Shown here: positions 11,831 to 24,444 of the stretch, one piece after another
Position numbering within the stretch: position 1 is the first letter of the stretch
Layout: each line of letters opens with the position of its first letter
NCBI GenBank assembly: GCA_040437565.1
Contig: JBDOQK010000002.1
Coordinates: 806,001 to 870,000 of the forward strand
Source: Albugo candida
Lineage: Eukaryota > Oomycota > Peronosporomycetes > Albuginales
Reading direction: 5' to 3'
DNA: 64,000 bases
The notes under the pieces: model-generated
What the model saw: only the letters and a program-made list of their open reading frames with translations
Database searches by the model: none
What the model was told of the DNA's origin: nothing
Made by a program: the position numbers and the translations under genes

Positions 11831-14539
11831 CTATAAACGAGGCCGCTTTTGATGGGGCAACACGTCCTCCGTATCCCCCTCCATAGACCTTGGCCGACGT
11901 CTTGATGTCTCTCTAGACACAGTAGAGGTTTGCTCGCTTGTTTCGTTCTCGGGATGCAGCCATCGAAACAGGGATGAAATCGTGAATTCTACAATTTTTC
12001 GTTCCAATCCAAAGTGAACGAGCAGCTCGATAAAGACTCCGCGAATCTCACATAAATTCTCATTGACCACAAATTGACGAAGATGAGCAATCCATCTTCG
12101 AGACATTGTATGAATAAAGTCGATACATGTTTGCCCAAATACGCTCACTCGAGTGACCGACAGCGAACGTACGATAAAGTCGATCATTTCTGGTGAGAAA
12201 GAACCGAATGGTCGAATGAGCTCTTCCACAAAATCACCGCTATCTTCATTCAGACGAAAACGCGCTGAAATTGGTTCCGGTATGCTTGCTTGACGAAGCT
12301 GCTGTCGTATCTGTTCCAAAAGCGATTCACACCATGAATGATTCATCCCACGTAATAATGGTGGCATATCCAGACCGCTTTGAATCCCTTCACCAATTCG
12401 CACGATCATCTCATGAACACTGGAGGGATCACCATTTAGCAGCCCGTAGAGCGCAGATACTGAGATGCCACTGAATAATCGCTTGAGAAAATCGGCGAAA
12501 TTCCAGATCCTGGTTACATTCACAGGTGTGTTCTCAGACGTCGTGGAATTGTTCTCAGTATTGGGTTCTGGAGGTGGTAAGCGCAAAGTGGGAAGAACAT
12601 TTGCCGTTGAAGCTCGAGTTGCTGCATTGTGTTCAAGCGCGTCCGGACTGATCAAATCACCAATCCAAGCAATTGGCCCTGATGAATGTATCCGATGACT
12701 TGCAGCAAATGTCGATAATGCAGTAACAGAAGTATAAGGAGTAAAGCCAGTAGAAGCGGCTGAATAGGTGGAGTGACCGTCGATAATACTACGCAAGCCA
12801 GCACTTATTTGTGCGGATGTCGCTGCATCTACTGCCAAGTAACGCGATCGACGAGAACTGCTTCTACTCGCTCGTCCTCTCGCATTTTCCGATCGACGAC
12901 TATGTAAATTTCTGCTTGTACCTCGAACTGCGGCTGAGTCAAATGTTGCTGGCAGCCTGGTTGGTGAACCACTTGACGAACTGATACCTCGCGATGGAGA
13001 GTTGAGAAACATCAATTGGGCCATTCGACAGAGTGTACGTGTGCTATCTCCGATACTTTCAAGAGTGCGGATCGCACGCATTGTTGATATCACAATACGG
13101 GGATCATCCGAGCGAGATCGCAACGTGTCAATTGCTACTGGCAACATATTCAGTCGAGCTTCAAATGCATTAAATAGACTCCGTAGACGTTCAAGACGAT
13201 TTTGGAGAAACGTGATATTTGAGTACGGCGGAGACGAACAGCTCAGATCACGATGTTCCATACTGCCAAACCCATACGCTACAATATGAATTAGAAAATT
13301 CTAAGTAGACAATTGATTTACTCAGCTTACCTGCATTCTCAAGATTGGAGGAGACCATATCGAGTTGATGANNNNNNNNNNNNNNNNNNNNNNNNNNNNN
13401 NNNNNNNNNNNNNNNNNNNNNNNNNNNNNNNNNNNNNNNNNNNNNNNNNNNNNNNNNNNNNNNNNNNNNNNAGACTCCGTAGACGTTCAAGACGATTTTG
13501 GAGAAACGTGATATTTGAGTACGGCGGAGACGAACAGTTCAGATCACGATGTTCCATACTGCCAAACCCATACGCTACAATATGAATTAGAAAATTCTAA
13601 TTAGACAATTGATTTACTCAGCTTACCTGCATTCTCAAGATTGGAGGAGACCATATCGAGTTGATGATCTGCATGAGATTGTAATCTAGCGATCGACGAG
13701 TCACCTGAAACACGTCAACTGAATACTCACTAAGCACGGGATTTAAAAAATTTACACCGACCTGTCTCCTCCATATGGGGATCTGATGCTATAGCCATTG
13801 TGATCGTCCCTGAAGACGGATCCCCCGAATTTAGTTGAGGGTTCGATTCAGTTCCGCTTGCTGTATTTCCACTTGTACGAGTGGAAGCATCTTGGAACGG
13901 AATGATCATCGATGCCAACATCGATCTTAAAAATGGCACATCAACGTTTGAACCCGTTGGTACTGCAATTGTTCCCATCAAAATACGATTCTGTCCTTGA
14001 CCTAGCTGATCCTGATCTGCAGCATTTGTCGGATTCTCTTCATGATGCAATCCCGATGTATCTGTATGAAGAGCTTCTCGCTGAGTGTCTTGCCCGACTG
14101 TGGAAGTTGCTGTTCTTTCGGCTCGTACAACCAAATGAAGCACGTGACCGTCTTCCAATGCGTATGACGATATTTTCTTCTCATTTTTGAGAACCTTACC
14201 TCGGAAGATTAATCGCTGTCGACTGGTTCCAACGCCCGTTCGAGTCGCAATTTGTTCCTTAATTTGTGCGACAAATGCGTCATTAAGGCACTGAATTTGA
14301 TGTGTCTGATGATCCAAAGTGCGAACTTTAAGTGATATCATGCAGTTGGGTGCATTATCGTTCAGATTTGAGGTAGAAAAGTGAGGTGAGGCCGTCGGCT
14401 CGATTAAGTCTGTCTCCGCGATTGGCCCAACATGCATTGATCGTAAGAGGTTAGATGGCGCTGAGGATGAGACTATTATTATATCTGCACTTTCCTGAGA
14501 AGATGTGCTTCCAGTGGCTCCTGTAGCCATCAAATCCAT
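11831..14539 (-). CDS. BAG6-like protein with N-terminal ubiquitin-like domain
   Basis: Three exons: complement of 13762..14539, 13627..13704 and 11831..13278 (the last in the gap-proximal copy), giving about 767 residues. Residues about 45-125 form a ubiquitin-like fold (ISLKVRTLDHQTH, RQRLIFRGKVLKNEKKI, EDGHVLHLVVR) that matches the BAG6/Scythe UBL better than ubiquilin. A long Ser/Thr/Gly-rich linker follows, and the C-terminal third ends in an acidic, basic-flanked tail (MEGDTEDVLPHQKRPRL). BAG6 homologues chaperone tail-anchored proteins and mislocalised proteins to the proteasome; the role here is inferred. An in-frame ATG at 14626 would add 29 residues. I chose 14539 because the extra part looks non-conserved. 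No canonical BAG domain could be pointed to by eye. Confidence 0.75.
13176..13667. repeat. Gap-flanking duplication, 196 bp, with two mismatches
   Basis: Bases 13176-13371 and 13472-13667 flank 100 N (13372-13471). The copies differ at two positions: C/T in the codon for residue 7 of exon 3 (Ser or Asn) and G/T in the intron. This looks like two haplotype contigs overlapping. Confidence 0.93.
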
Positions 14540-14757
14540 CGATAAAATCGCCGAATCGTTATGAACTTGGAAATTCAAGAGTATCTGCTGCAATAATATA
14601 CACCCCACACTCACTGTACTTTGCAATATCTAACAGCATGAAAAATCGCAATGTGTATGCGCTTATTAATAGAAATAGAATTCGCGTTTTACGTTGTTTT
14701 TCGAGTGGTTTCTGAGCGTAACTCGAAAACTTGAGCTTTGACATACTACAGCGTGCG

Positions 14758-17700
14758 ATGGAATCGAAGTTAGTTGCCGAATCATTATCCAATGTAAACG
14801 TATGCATACGCATTCGTCCACCCACCTTTCGTGAGAAGCACCAGCTGCTGAAAAGCTGCATTCGCCTATCCAATCCTCATAAGCAAAGTATCGACTTGAA
14901 ATTATCTTCGGAGCCTTCCTACACACAGATTACCGTGGGGAAAGATCGGACCTTTACATTCGATACGATTCTGGGCGCTCAAAGTACTCAGCAAGTGAGT
15001 CGCCCATTGTATGCTGTTTCACTCGCTGATATTCGATTGTTGAGAAGGATGTGTACTCTTGCGTCCAGCCGCTTGTCAAAAGCTTTCTCGAAGTAGTCCT
15101 GCAAGAATCATACAATGTGTCAGCTGTTCTTACTTGCTGTTCTATCAGGGATACAATGCTACTGTCCTGGCGTACGGTCAAACAGGAACGGGAAAGACCT
15201 TTACAATGGCTGGGGCAGGATCCAGTGCACCTGAAAGTAGCTCACTCACAGCCCAGCACGGCATTATTCCTCGTGTAGGTAGCTCTTAACGTATGCTTTG
15301 ATTTGAATTCTTTCGATTGAGCTTTTATACTCTCAGATCATCCATCGCGTCTTCGATACGATGCATGCCAAAAGCCCAGGCATCGAGTTTCGTCTGGCTG
15401 TGGAATACATAGAAATATATAATGAAGAATTGCGTGATCTCTTGCACCCTGATACCGCTCCCAAGGTACTTCTCATGGCTACATGCAACCAAACGGCTTC
15501 AGGAGCGCTTCTTGTTTCTTAGTTTGCATTTGTATGCTTAGCAAATCAACATTCGCGAAGACGTGGATGGGAAGATCGTTGTAGCTGGCGTCAAGTCGGA
15601 ACATGTGGCAACAAAAGAGGATGTACTTCGGTATTTTTTGATCGGGAGTGCGTCTCGATCCACAGGAAGCACGCTAATGAACGACCAGTCTAGTCGTTCA
15701 CACGCGATATTTAGCTTGATTTTACATCAACGTCAAAGCAAAAGTAGAGAGTGTAAAGCTTCCAAGTTTCATCTCGTTGATTTGGCTGGATCTGAGCGTG
15801 CAAAACGTACTGGAGCCGTCGCCAATCGGCTTAAAGAGCTCGTCTGTATCAATCAAGGTTTACTTGCGTTGGGTAATGTGATCAGTGCGCTGGGCGATGA
15901 GAGAAAGTTCCGGGTACAATCTCAAGGAATCCACGTTGTCACTGGGCACATTCCGTATCGTGATTCAAAACTCACTCGAATGCTACAAGATAGTCTCGGA
16001 GGTAATTCAAAAACACTTATGATTGCATGTGTCAGCCCATCAGCTCGCAATTTCGAGGAGACTTTAAACACACTTAAATATGCAAATCGAGCAAAGAACA
16101 TTCGCAATCGACCAATTCTCAATCAGGAGTCTTTACATCACAGTCTTTTGGACACCCACGAAGATGTCACGAAGATGAAAGATGAGATCGCAGGCTTGCA
16201 ATTGAAACTCAAACATGCTACAAATGATTCCGTCTCGACCCGGCGACCTGATAATACCAAAAGCCAAAAGGAAGCTTCCACTAGATGGAAGATAAAGTAC
16301 AAACAGCTCAATGATGGTTATCATTGTGCGTTGGAAAGTATTGAAAGTATGCGCTCGTATTCTGTTGAGGCTGCGACAGCTTTGGTATCGATGGAGAAAT
16401 ACATTATGCCTTTGGGAAGGGCGGTACAAAAAAGTCTGAACGAGGTCGTAATGCTAATGAATAGCGCCATCCAAGTCGCAAATATAACAACACGCGGAGC
16501 ATTACCCTCAGTGGAGAGCTCTACAGATCAAACGGAAAAGGAAGTCACTACTTTGGTCACTGCGTCGATTGACCGAGAAAGCTTTGAACGAATAAAAAAA
16601 GAGCTTCATACCGCCAAATCGGATCTACAGCGTGACGAACAGATTTTTGAATTGAAAAATGAGGAGATTAAAAAATTACAAGAAAAGCTGAACGACACCA
16701 ACACAGCTAACAAAGCTTTGGGAGAACGTATTCAAAAGCTGGAGCAAAGCGGTCAGCTTTGGGTGAATCCAAAATTCAGGGACCCGAACGACGACAATAC
16801 ACAACTCAATGCTCGTAGTTGCAATCTCATTGATAGCGACGCAATAAGTAGCACGAATCGTTCCAATAATTGTTCATCACGAGGTCTTTTCTCAGCTCGA
16901 GTCGGTTCCAGTTCTAGCTCCGTTAGCGAGGAAGATCGCGTTTTGACGGGTCAGGAAGCTCATGTGGATATCCAAGAACTGAATTTTGCAGCACGTGCTT
17001 CGACAGCTCGAAAGTATATCAAATCTTCTCCGGGTTTTGGCACCATTGTGCTCAAGTCATCAGCAAATTTGCATGAAAAAGTGTTGGAATTGGAAGTATC
17101 AAATCAGCGGCTACGAACTAAACTGAATAACTTGCAAGCTCAACAAGACAAATTTCTTCGAGAACAAGAGGAGACAACTAGAGGATGGCAGCTTGAGCAA
17201 GAGCATTTGTCTGAGCATGCTAGGGAAGCTGATCGGATGCTTCATGCAGTTCGTATTGAGAATGCTGCATTGCGAAGCATGCGGAGCAGCGCCACTCTGA
17301 CCGATAGTCGCTCAAGATTGGATAAGAATGCACAAAGTCGAGAGCTTGCTTCCAACCCAGCGCATGCAGAGGCGCATATTGACAGTGGTGAACACAGAGA
17401 AGTTAGCACTCAGGATGACAAGCTCGAAGGACAACCAGAGGAGTCGGCGATCTTGGAGCTATATGATACTTGTTTGGAGCAGTTGATGATTCTACAGTTG
17501 GCAAAGAACGATGTTTTGTCGTTGCTCAAAGAGAAGAAGAAAACAGAAGGACACAAACAGCTAGCTTCAAGCCGTAAGAGCGCTTTGGAATTGCAGAATC
17601 TACGTAAAAGTCTTGTTTTAAGGCAAAGCATCACTGAGCTGGGTGCGTTCGTTTGTAATATACAGGAACAAATCCAAGTGGAACATCGAAGTCTGGAAGA

Positions 17701-18694
17701 GATTGCTCGTTTAACAAAGCTCAAGGCTCGTGCAGAGCGCAAATTAGAGCAACTGAAGCTACAAGAGCAGGGAAATAACTTTTTGAATGAATTGGAGAGG
17801 CAAGAACTAGGAGATCTTGAGGAATTGATCGATGATTTAAGCTCTCATATTGCGTTCCAAGACGCTGAACTAAGTAATGCCCGAAAAGCGTTGGCTGACA
17901 TGGAGAATGAAGCAAACGCTCAAGATGTCAAAACTATTGAAGCGATGGTGGTTGCGCTTTGCACAAAGCTCGGCGCGCATCAAAACAAAGCGATAGCGAC
18001 ATTCATTCGACGAAGCTTGGAGGATATTTTACATCTCCGAATGAAATTGAATTCCAGCGTCAATCAGAATAAGACATTGGCACAAGCAGTTCGAGAACGG
18101 GATACGGTGATCGATCAGCTTGATAATGGCTTGCAAGCTGCACGCAAAGAATTTGATCGACGCCTAGAGTTACAAATGGAAGAGATTCACGCACTGAAAT
18201 TTCAAATTTCAGCTTCTGAAGAGAAAATGAAGCAAGTACGTTCAAGTCGGGGAGCTTCCATATCAAGTGATTCAATAGTGCCTTTCGATACGAAAGATAA
18301 AGATGCTTACATCGCGGATTTGGAAAATCATGTCGTGTTCTTCAAGATAAAGGCAAAGGAATTGCAGGATCAGCTGCGTGCATGGATTCAGACTGGCACA
18401 AGTACGCTCTCTTCGAAAAGCGTAACGCTATCCGAGTCGAACCACAGCCACTTCGATGAGGACGATGTACGGGAAGAGAGGCACGAACGATATTTGAAGC
18501 GAATCAATCAATTGGAACAAGTGAATGAGGGTTTGATGAAGGATTTGGCCACTGCCAGAATTCTTTTGCAAAGTCGGTCGATTCCTGCTTCAGATTCTGT
18601 CACAAGTTTGAGCAAAGTTGCACCAGTGATTCGTGTGATGCGAAGCGAATTGCGGGAAATCAAACCGCGACCACACAGCCAACCGTGTGCATAG
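14758..18694 (+). CDS. Kinesin-4-like motor protein
   Basis: Five exons: 14758..14994, 15048..15092, 15149..15274, 15337..15465 and 15542..18694, giving 1229 residues. The motor domain (about residues 1-400) has the P-loop [12 protein letters not shown], switch [12 protein letters not shown], switch [17 protein letters not shown], and the neck-proximal [11 protein letters not shown]. The motif order and the residues after switch II fit the kinesin-4 class (KIF4/KIF21/KIF7/27). Several coiled-coil stretches follow, separated by Ser-rich low-complexity segments near residues 470-520 and 620-660. Kinesin-4 motors organise anaphase midzones or regulate microtubule length; the exact role cannot be told. 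No WD40 or zinc motif is seen in the tail, so KIF21-type is less likely. The start lies 218 bp from the divergent BAG6-like start, leaving a short shared promoter region. Confidence 0.9.
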
Positions 18695-18947
18695 TGCGTC
18701 GCTGCTACTAATAGGCGCAACTGATTGTACAAGTATGTTTTCTTCGGTATCAAATAGTTCCGTTCTTTCAACCATGGAACCGAGTGTTTACGCAGAGATG
18801 ATTGCACATTGTCCTGAATAGTCAATATCCATCCATTTCCATTGTTTATAATCACAAGGCAGTGCCTCGATACTATTTTAGCACAACAGGTGCAACTATC
18901 ACAAAATGCCTTCTCTGACTGCCAACCTTTTGATTGTTAGAATACTG

Positions 18948-20153
18948 TCATGACATTGATTCGAATAGATCCCTATCCTTTTTGGCCTCCCGATTGTGAA
19001 ACTTTTTCAAGCATCTTGTCCTAATTCGAGGAAGCTTTTGACGTAAAGCTATCCATTCCTCGTCCACAATTGCGACAAACGCTTTTATGTCATTCAATCC
19101 ATTGGTGCATTTCTTCAGCACTTCAAAAATCTCATGGTACTTGATTTTTCGACTCATCACAGCATCCTGGTTCATTCGTAGTATGGCGATTGCAATCGCA
19201 TAAATAACGTCAGCTCCCTCTGCCATGATTATGTCCAGAATACGACATGTTGTCTCTGGTGGAAAATCGGTACAAAATAAAGGAAGAAACCAATTTCTCG
19301 TGATCATGAATCCAACATGGGTCGCACCAATTGATCTGAAGTGTTCTGACATTGCGGGTAGACGTTTCTGCATGCTATCCTCAATAATGAGACCGCTGAT
19401 CTGAAGCCCTTCAACACCGGCTTGATAGTGATCATTGAAAAAATCACAGCAAATAATCTTCAGCAGTGAGAAAGCCGTCATTTCAACTTGATTAGCGCAC
19501 ACAATTGCGTTTTCGGCGGAATCTTGCGCCGCTGATGCTTCGTAAGTAATGGACAATAAACGTCCAGCAATATGAGCCATTGCCGACATATAGCTGTTAC
19601 TATTGGGGTACGTCGAATAAGCGATGAGGACTCGTTCTAACGAAACTTGACCATTTTCAGTGTTCACCCAGGAATCGTCGCCTGGAAATCGTTGCTGCGA
19701 GTCATTCAAAATCTGATCCCTGGTTTTCTGATAAATTTTCGCTTCTGCTTTCGTTCTGATAGATGGAAAATAAAAAGCGCTGAGCGGTTCACACTCATCT
19801 TCACCTACACATGCGGTGGATTTGCTCATCATGATGAAGTTGTTGTAAGGAAACTCTGTAAGCCTTCTTGACTCATGACCGCGTGCTAGAGTGCGCTCTT
19901 TTGCATTGAGCATGTTCCGCGCTGAGCCAATATACGCTTCCACGCGCTCCATTCCTGAAAGTCCGCTCTCTTTCCATCCCCCCATATTCAATCGTGTATA
20001 GGTCGAGTCTGGAATAATTTTCCTTCTTGCTTTGGTATCGATCGCGTCGCTAATATCGGATGATCCACCGTAACAAGACATCACCAAATGCTCCGCCTTG
20101 CCAAAAAATCGCTTGAAAGATTTTTGCATGTCAAAGAAAACTCGTGCATTCAT
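18948..20153 (-). CDS. TBC-domain protein lacking catalytic fingers (probable pseudo-RabGAP)
   Basis: A single-exon gene of 401 residues. The middle of the protein follows the TBC fold: a QILNDSQQRFPGDDSW segment aligns with the arginine-finger motif IxxDxxRTFP, then SLERVLIAYSTY and a helix containing SYMSAMAHIAGRLL, which aligns with the glutamine-finger motif YxQGM. By this alignment the catalytic Arg is Gln and the catalytic Gln is Ser, so GAP activity by the usual dual-finger mechanism is unlikely. Later TBC helices (GFMITRNWFLPLFCTDFP, ILDIIMAEGADVIYAIAIAIL) are recognisable. It probably binds a Rab or acts as a scaffold. The N-terminal 130 residues and the basic C-terminus (KKFHNREAKKDRD) have no clear family. 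Confidence 0.8.
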   Translation of the reverse strand: MNARVFFDMQKSFKRFFGKAEHLVMSCYGGSSDISDAIDTKARRKIIPDSTYTRLNMGGWKESGLSGMERVEAYIGSARNMLNAKERTLARGHESRRLTEFPYNNFIMMSKSTACVGEDECEPLSAFYFPSIRTKAEAKIYQKTRDQILNDSQQRFPGDDSWVNTENGQVSLERVLIAYSTYPNSNSYMSAMAHIAGRLLSITYEASAAQDSAENAIVCANQVEMTAFSLLKIICCDFFNDHYQAGVEGLQISGLIIEDSMQKRLPAMSEHFRSIGATHVGFMITRNWFLPLFCTDFPPETTCRILDIIMAEGADVIYAIAIAILRMNQDAVMSRKIKYHEIFEVLKKCTNGLNDIKAFVAIVDEEWIALRQKLPRIRTRCLKKFHNREAKKDRDLFESMS

Positions 20154-20504
20154 CTTTCTGTTTGAAAGTGATCATGCACGAATCAACAGATTTTGTGAAA
20201 GTAGCGGATTTGTCGAATTCCATCACATGGCGTCAGAGACTTGCAAGACTTGAAAGGTTTCGACACGTCCTTTAGAAAGAGCTGTTCGTTCCATCCGCCT
20301 CCCTCACATTTCATTAGCAGAAAAATGGAAGCAGGAAAGTGATCGTGCAGCTAGCGTCCTTTCTCGAAAGATGTCTCGCGTTGATATTCCTTTGCAAAAA
20401 TTATATATTCAACGATTTTATTCGTTTTTTTCGAATGAGTCTTCATCACTTTGAAAGGGTGGTCACAATTCCTTGATAGTGCAAACGGAAGAGCACTGTA
20501 GGAT
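20154..20504. other. Intergenic region between divergent genes
   Basis: About 350 bp between the starts of the TBC gene (minus) and the TLC gene (plus). I see AT-rich flanks and no credible coding frame. It presumably holds both promoters. Confidence 0.6.
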
Positions 20505-21525
20505 ATGAACGATGCGTTTGTGTCCATGACTGCGATCATTCTAGCAATATGCGCATTTGCATTGGTGTTCTACTGTGTGGCGCAAATATCTTGGTATTAC
20601 ATGGAAACGTATCGTAACTTTTCGATTCAAGAGCAAAAAGATTGGTGTGCGCGGTATGTGAGACCAATTTTATTGTTATTATAATGGATCTTGATACCTC
20701 AATATTTGAAGAATCAATTCTACGTTGCATGCTTGCCTTATCGTTCCGTGTATGCTTTTTGCATTTTTCCATCAACGATGGGACGCAGAGTACATGCCGC
20801 TGAGAAGCACACGAATCTCAAACATATTTTTCGCTATAAGTATAGCGCTCGAAACTTTCCAATTTTCATTTTGATCATTCTTTTTGTCACTTAGGTTGCG
20901 GATACTTTATCTTTGATTTGAGTATATTACTTCGATGGAAAATGACTTTATGGAAAGTCTTTGTAGCACATCATCTTATTGCAATGTATGCAAGACCAAA
21001 CATAGAGGCACAAAATCTGAAAAATATGGTTGTATCCATAGGTTTCCATATTTGGTCTACTTGTTCTCGAACAACTGCGACATAGATTTGTACTTGCTCA
21101 CCTTGTTTCTCTTGGTTGAATTTGCCGTTGTACCGCTGAACATCACCACAATTTTAGAGAAACTCAGTTATGAAGGGTCTATGCTGCATACGTGCAGCTT
21201 CTATGCAACTTATACGGCTTGGTTTTTATCTCGCGTGCTGCTCCCATCATACAATATGTACATACTCTGGGACGTCGTGCTATTAGGAAGAAGAGAAGTC
21301 AACTTTTGCATCCTACCGGCGGCAGTATGTGGTCATCTGATTTCAGCATTTTGCATTGGTGTTTTTTTCTTCGTATGGACACCGGAAGTTATAAAAAAAT
21401 GCAGAAAGAGTGCACGTGGTCCGAATGCAATGGTGCATCTTAGTGAGTCACCCAAAGTGCTATCTGCCAGCGAACTATCGAGCTATGGAACTATACCCGA
21501 AGCTCTGGATAAGATCCTCGTATGA
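20505..21525 (+). CDS. TLC-domain (TRAM-LAG1-CLN8) multipass membrane protein
   Basis: Four exons: 20505..20653, 20712..20839, 20895..21041 and 21086..21525, giving 287 residues. The chain alternates hydrophobic helices: an N-terminal anchor (AIILAICAFALVFYCVA), then the TLC core with STLHAC, CGYFIFDLSILL and KVFVAHHLIAMYA, which resembles the conserved DLxxxxxxxxxxxxxHH pattern of TLC proteins, and several later helices (LTLFLLVEFAVV, LPAAVCGHLISAFCIGVFFF). TLC proteins include ceramide synthases and lipid-sensing membrane proteins. There is no Hox domain, and it is nearer the TMEM56/TLCD type. The function remains open. All introns are needed to keep the helices in frame. Confidence 0.82.
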
Positions 21526-21913
21526 TCCTAGAATCCATTCACTGAATGACATCATGACCAATCCAATCGTTAGTCGAAACGACACAATTCGTTCACCGTC
21601 TTTTATCTTAATATTACAATGTCAATAGAATGATACACCTTGTGCATAGAGTGTTTTTTCATTCATCGCAACTTAGGACAATTTACATCGTCTTTCCTCC
21701 GCGATGTTGGCATCAAAAACCCTGCTCAGATAATCGCTTCACTCTGAGTTTGATGAAATACCTCACTAATGAGATTCCCGATTGCTGGGTGCATGCAATT
21801 ACCTCTCCTCTTCTGCATGCAGTTAAAAACAAAAGTCTCGCAGAATTTTAAAGCGGTGCGTCTGTTCCTGTTCGGTCATCACCACACTCCAATTTTGCAA
21901 TTCTTATCCAACG
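21526..21913. other. Intergenic region
   Basis: About 390 bp between the TLC gene and the DAAF9-like gene. Short open frames occur but none has family resemblance or splice support. It likely holds a terminator and the promoter of the downstream gene. Confidence 0.5.
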
Positions 21914-24444
21914 ATGCAGCATGACTGGATCAATAGTCGATACAGCGAGAAGCGACATGAAAAACTTCGGTCACTCTGCACACAATTAGCACTCGATGGA
22001 ATTCTGGTCATAGGAGGTATCGATAGTCTCTACTCGAACACTTCGCAGGCTTTACTCAAATATCTTTTCCTCGAGACATGTGGTCGTGAGCTACTTGGAA
22101 CGCAAATGATACCAGAGTCATATGAGCAGATAGAAAATGTCGTTTTGTTTATCACTCCGAGCCAAACTTTTATCTATTACATGATAAAAAGTGACTCAGA
22201 CAATACGATATTGCGTACCATATCGCAATGGCAGCACGTGGTAGAGTACGTCGTAAGAGAGTGCATGGATACCGAGGAGCAAGAGGGTAGAAAAATATTT
22301 GGTTTTAGGCACATGCTTCACTCTATGGATGACAAGAAGCGCCGTATTGGCATACCATTTGAATCGAATTGTAATGATACTGTTCACGCGATTGAGAAAT
22401 GGCCACTGATACAGTCGTTTGCTCAAGAAAATATTGATGTCGGACAGCAAGAGAAAGGATTCTTCACCAGATACTTTGATGTGATCGATATATGCTCGCA
22501 TATCTACAAGCTATTTTCCCTAGTGGATGATCATCATGCCAATAATGTTTACCGAAATGTGGAGCCACTACTTTATCACCAGTTCAGTCAGCTCATTATT
22601 AAGCTTGATGGATCGGTGGGCGGAGAAGCAATGTCGGAAGCTGCAATGGCCGAGGATTTGCTGGTCTTTTACGAATTCGGAAGCTTGAATAATACTGACT
22701 ATGAGTTACCAAAGGATCGAGGATGTCGGGTACTATTTGGTAGTCGTTCCGGTGATCTACACTCAAAAAGCTCTCCTGATGTATACCTTGATACGGTGGG
22801 GCCAGATAAAGACATTCCGGCTACACATTTCGTAGTTGAAATCGAAGATCCATCGTCAGGTGTTCGATTCTGCCGTACTTATTTTGCGTCTACTGGGAAA
22901 ACCTGTCAACGACTTGATCACTCAAAGCTCATGTCAGGTTCTCGTAGCTCTTTCATAAATAATTGCATCAAGGAAGCGCAATCCAACACGTCATTATTGA
23001 TTTTCTACTATCATATGCTTGTACAAGCTTATGAGGCAGGATGCAAGTCGTTTTTAAAGTCTTTGAAGGCTATGTCTCCCATTTCTCAATGTCACCTGGA
23101 CGCCAAAGATGCGGCANNNNNNNNNNNNNNNNNNNNNNNNNNNNNNNNNNNNNNNNNNNNNNNNNNNNNNNNNNNNNNNNNNNNNNNNNNNNNNNNNNNN
23201 NNNNNNNNNNNNNNNNCCAATTTTGCAATTCTTATCCAACGATGCAGCATGACTGGATCAATAGTCGATACAGCGAGAAGCGACATGAAAAACTTCGGTC
23301 ACTCTGCACACAATTAGCACTCGATGGAATTCTGGTCATAGGAGGTATCGATAGTCTCTACTCGAACACTTCGCAGGCTTTACTCAAATATCTTTTCCTC
23401 GAGACATGTGGTCGTGAGCTACTTGGAACGCAAATGATACCAGAGTCATATGAGCAGATAGAAAATGTCGTTTTGTTTATCACTCCGAGCCAAACTTTTA
23501 TCTATTACATGATAAAAAGTGACTCAGACAATACGATATTGCGTACCATATCGCAATGGCAGCACGTGGTAGAGTACGTCGTAAGAGAGTGCATGGATAC
23601 CGAGGAGCAAGAGGGTAGAAAAATATTTGGTTTTAGGCACATGCTTCACTCTATGGATGACAAGAAGCGCCGTATTGGCATACCATTTGAATCGAATTGT
23701 AATGATACTGTTCACGCGATTGAGAAATGGCCACTGATACAGTCGTTTGCTCAAGAAAATATTGATGTCGGACAGCAAGAGAAAGGATTCTTCACCAGAT
23801 ACTTTGATGTGATCGATATATGCTCGCATATCTACAAGCTATTTTCCCTAGTGGATGATCATCATGCCAATAATGTTTACCGAAATGTGGAGCCACTACT
23901 TTATCACCAGTTCAGTCAGCTCATTATTAAGCTTGATGGATCGGTGGGCGGAGAAGCAATGTCGGAAGCTGCAATGGCCGAGGATTTGCTGGTCTTTTAC
24001 GAATTCGGAAGCTTGAATAATACTGACTATGAGTTACCAAAGGATCGAGGATGTCGGGTACTATTTGGTAGTCGTTCCGGTGATCTACACTCAAAAAGCT
24101 CTCCTGATGTATACCTTGATACGGTGGGGCCAGATAAAGACATTCCGGCTACACATTTCGTAGTTGAAATCGAAGATCCATCGTCAGGTGTTCGATTCTG
24201 CCGTACTTATTTTGCGTCTACTGGGAAAACCTGTCAACGACTTGATCACTCAAAGCTCATGTCAGGTTCTCGTAGCTCTTTCATAAATAATTGCATCAAG
24301 GAAGCGCAATCCAACACGTCATTATTGATTTTCTACTATCATATGCTTGTACAAGCTTATGAGGCAGGATGCAAGTCGTTTTTAAAGTCTTTGAAGGCTA
24401 TGTCTCCCATTTCTCAATGTCACCTGGACGCCAAAGATGCGGCA
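21889..24444. repeat. Gap-flanking duplication (assembly artefact), 1228 bp
   Basis: Bases 21889-23116 and 23217-24444 flank 100 N (23117-23216) and read the same throughout by eye. The segment includes the start codon and the first 400 codons of the DAAF9-like gene, so the window shows an apparent truncated copy followed by a full one. It is the longest overlap of the nine. Confidence 0.93.

Noticed and set aside
21889-24444. Apparent tandem duplication of the DAAF9-like gene start
   Set aside because: The two copies meet exactly at a 100-N run and look identical, as at eight other gaps. This is an unmerged overlap and not a biological duplication.
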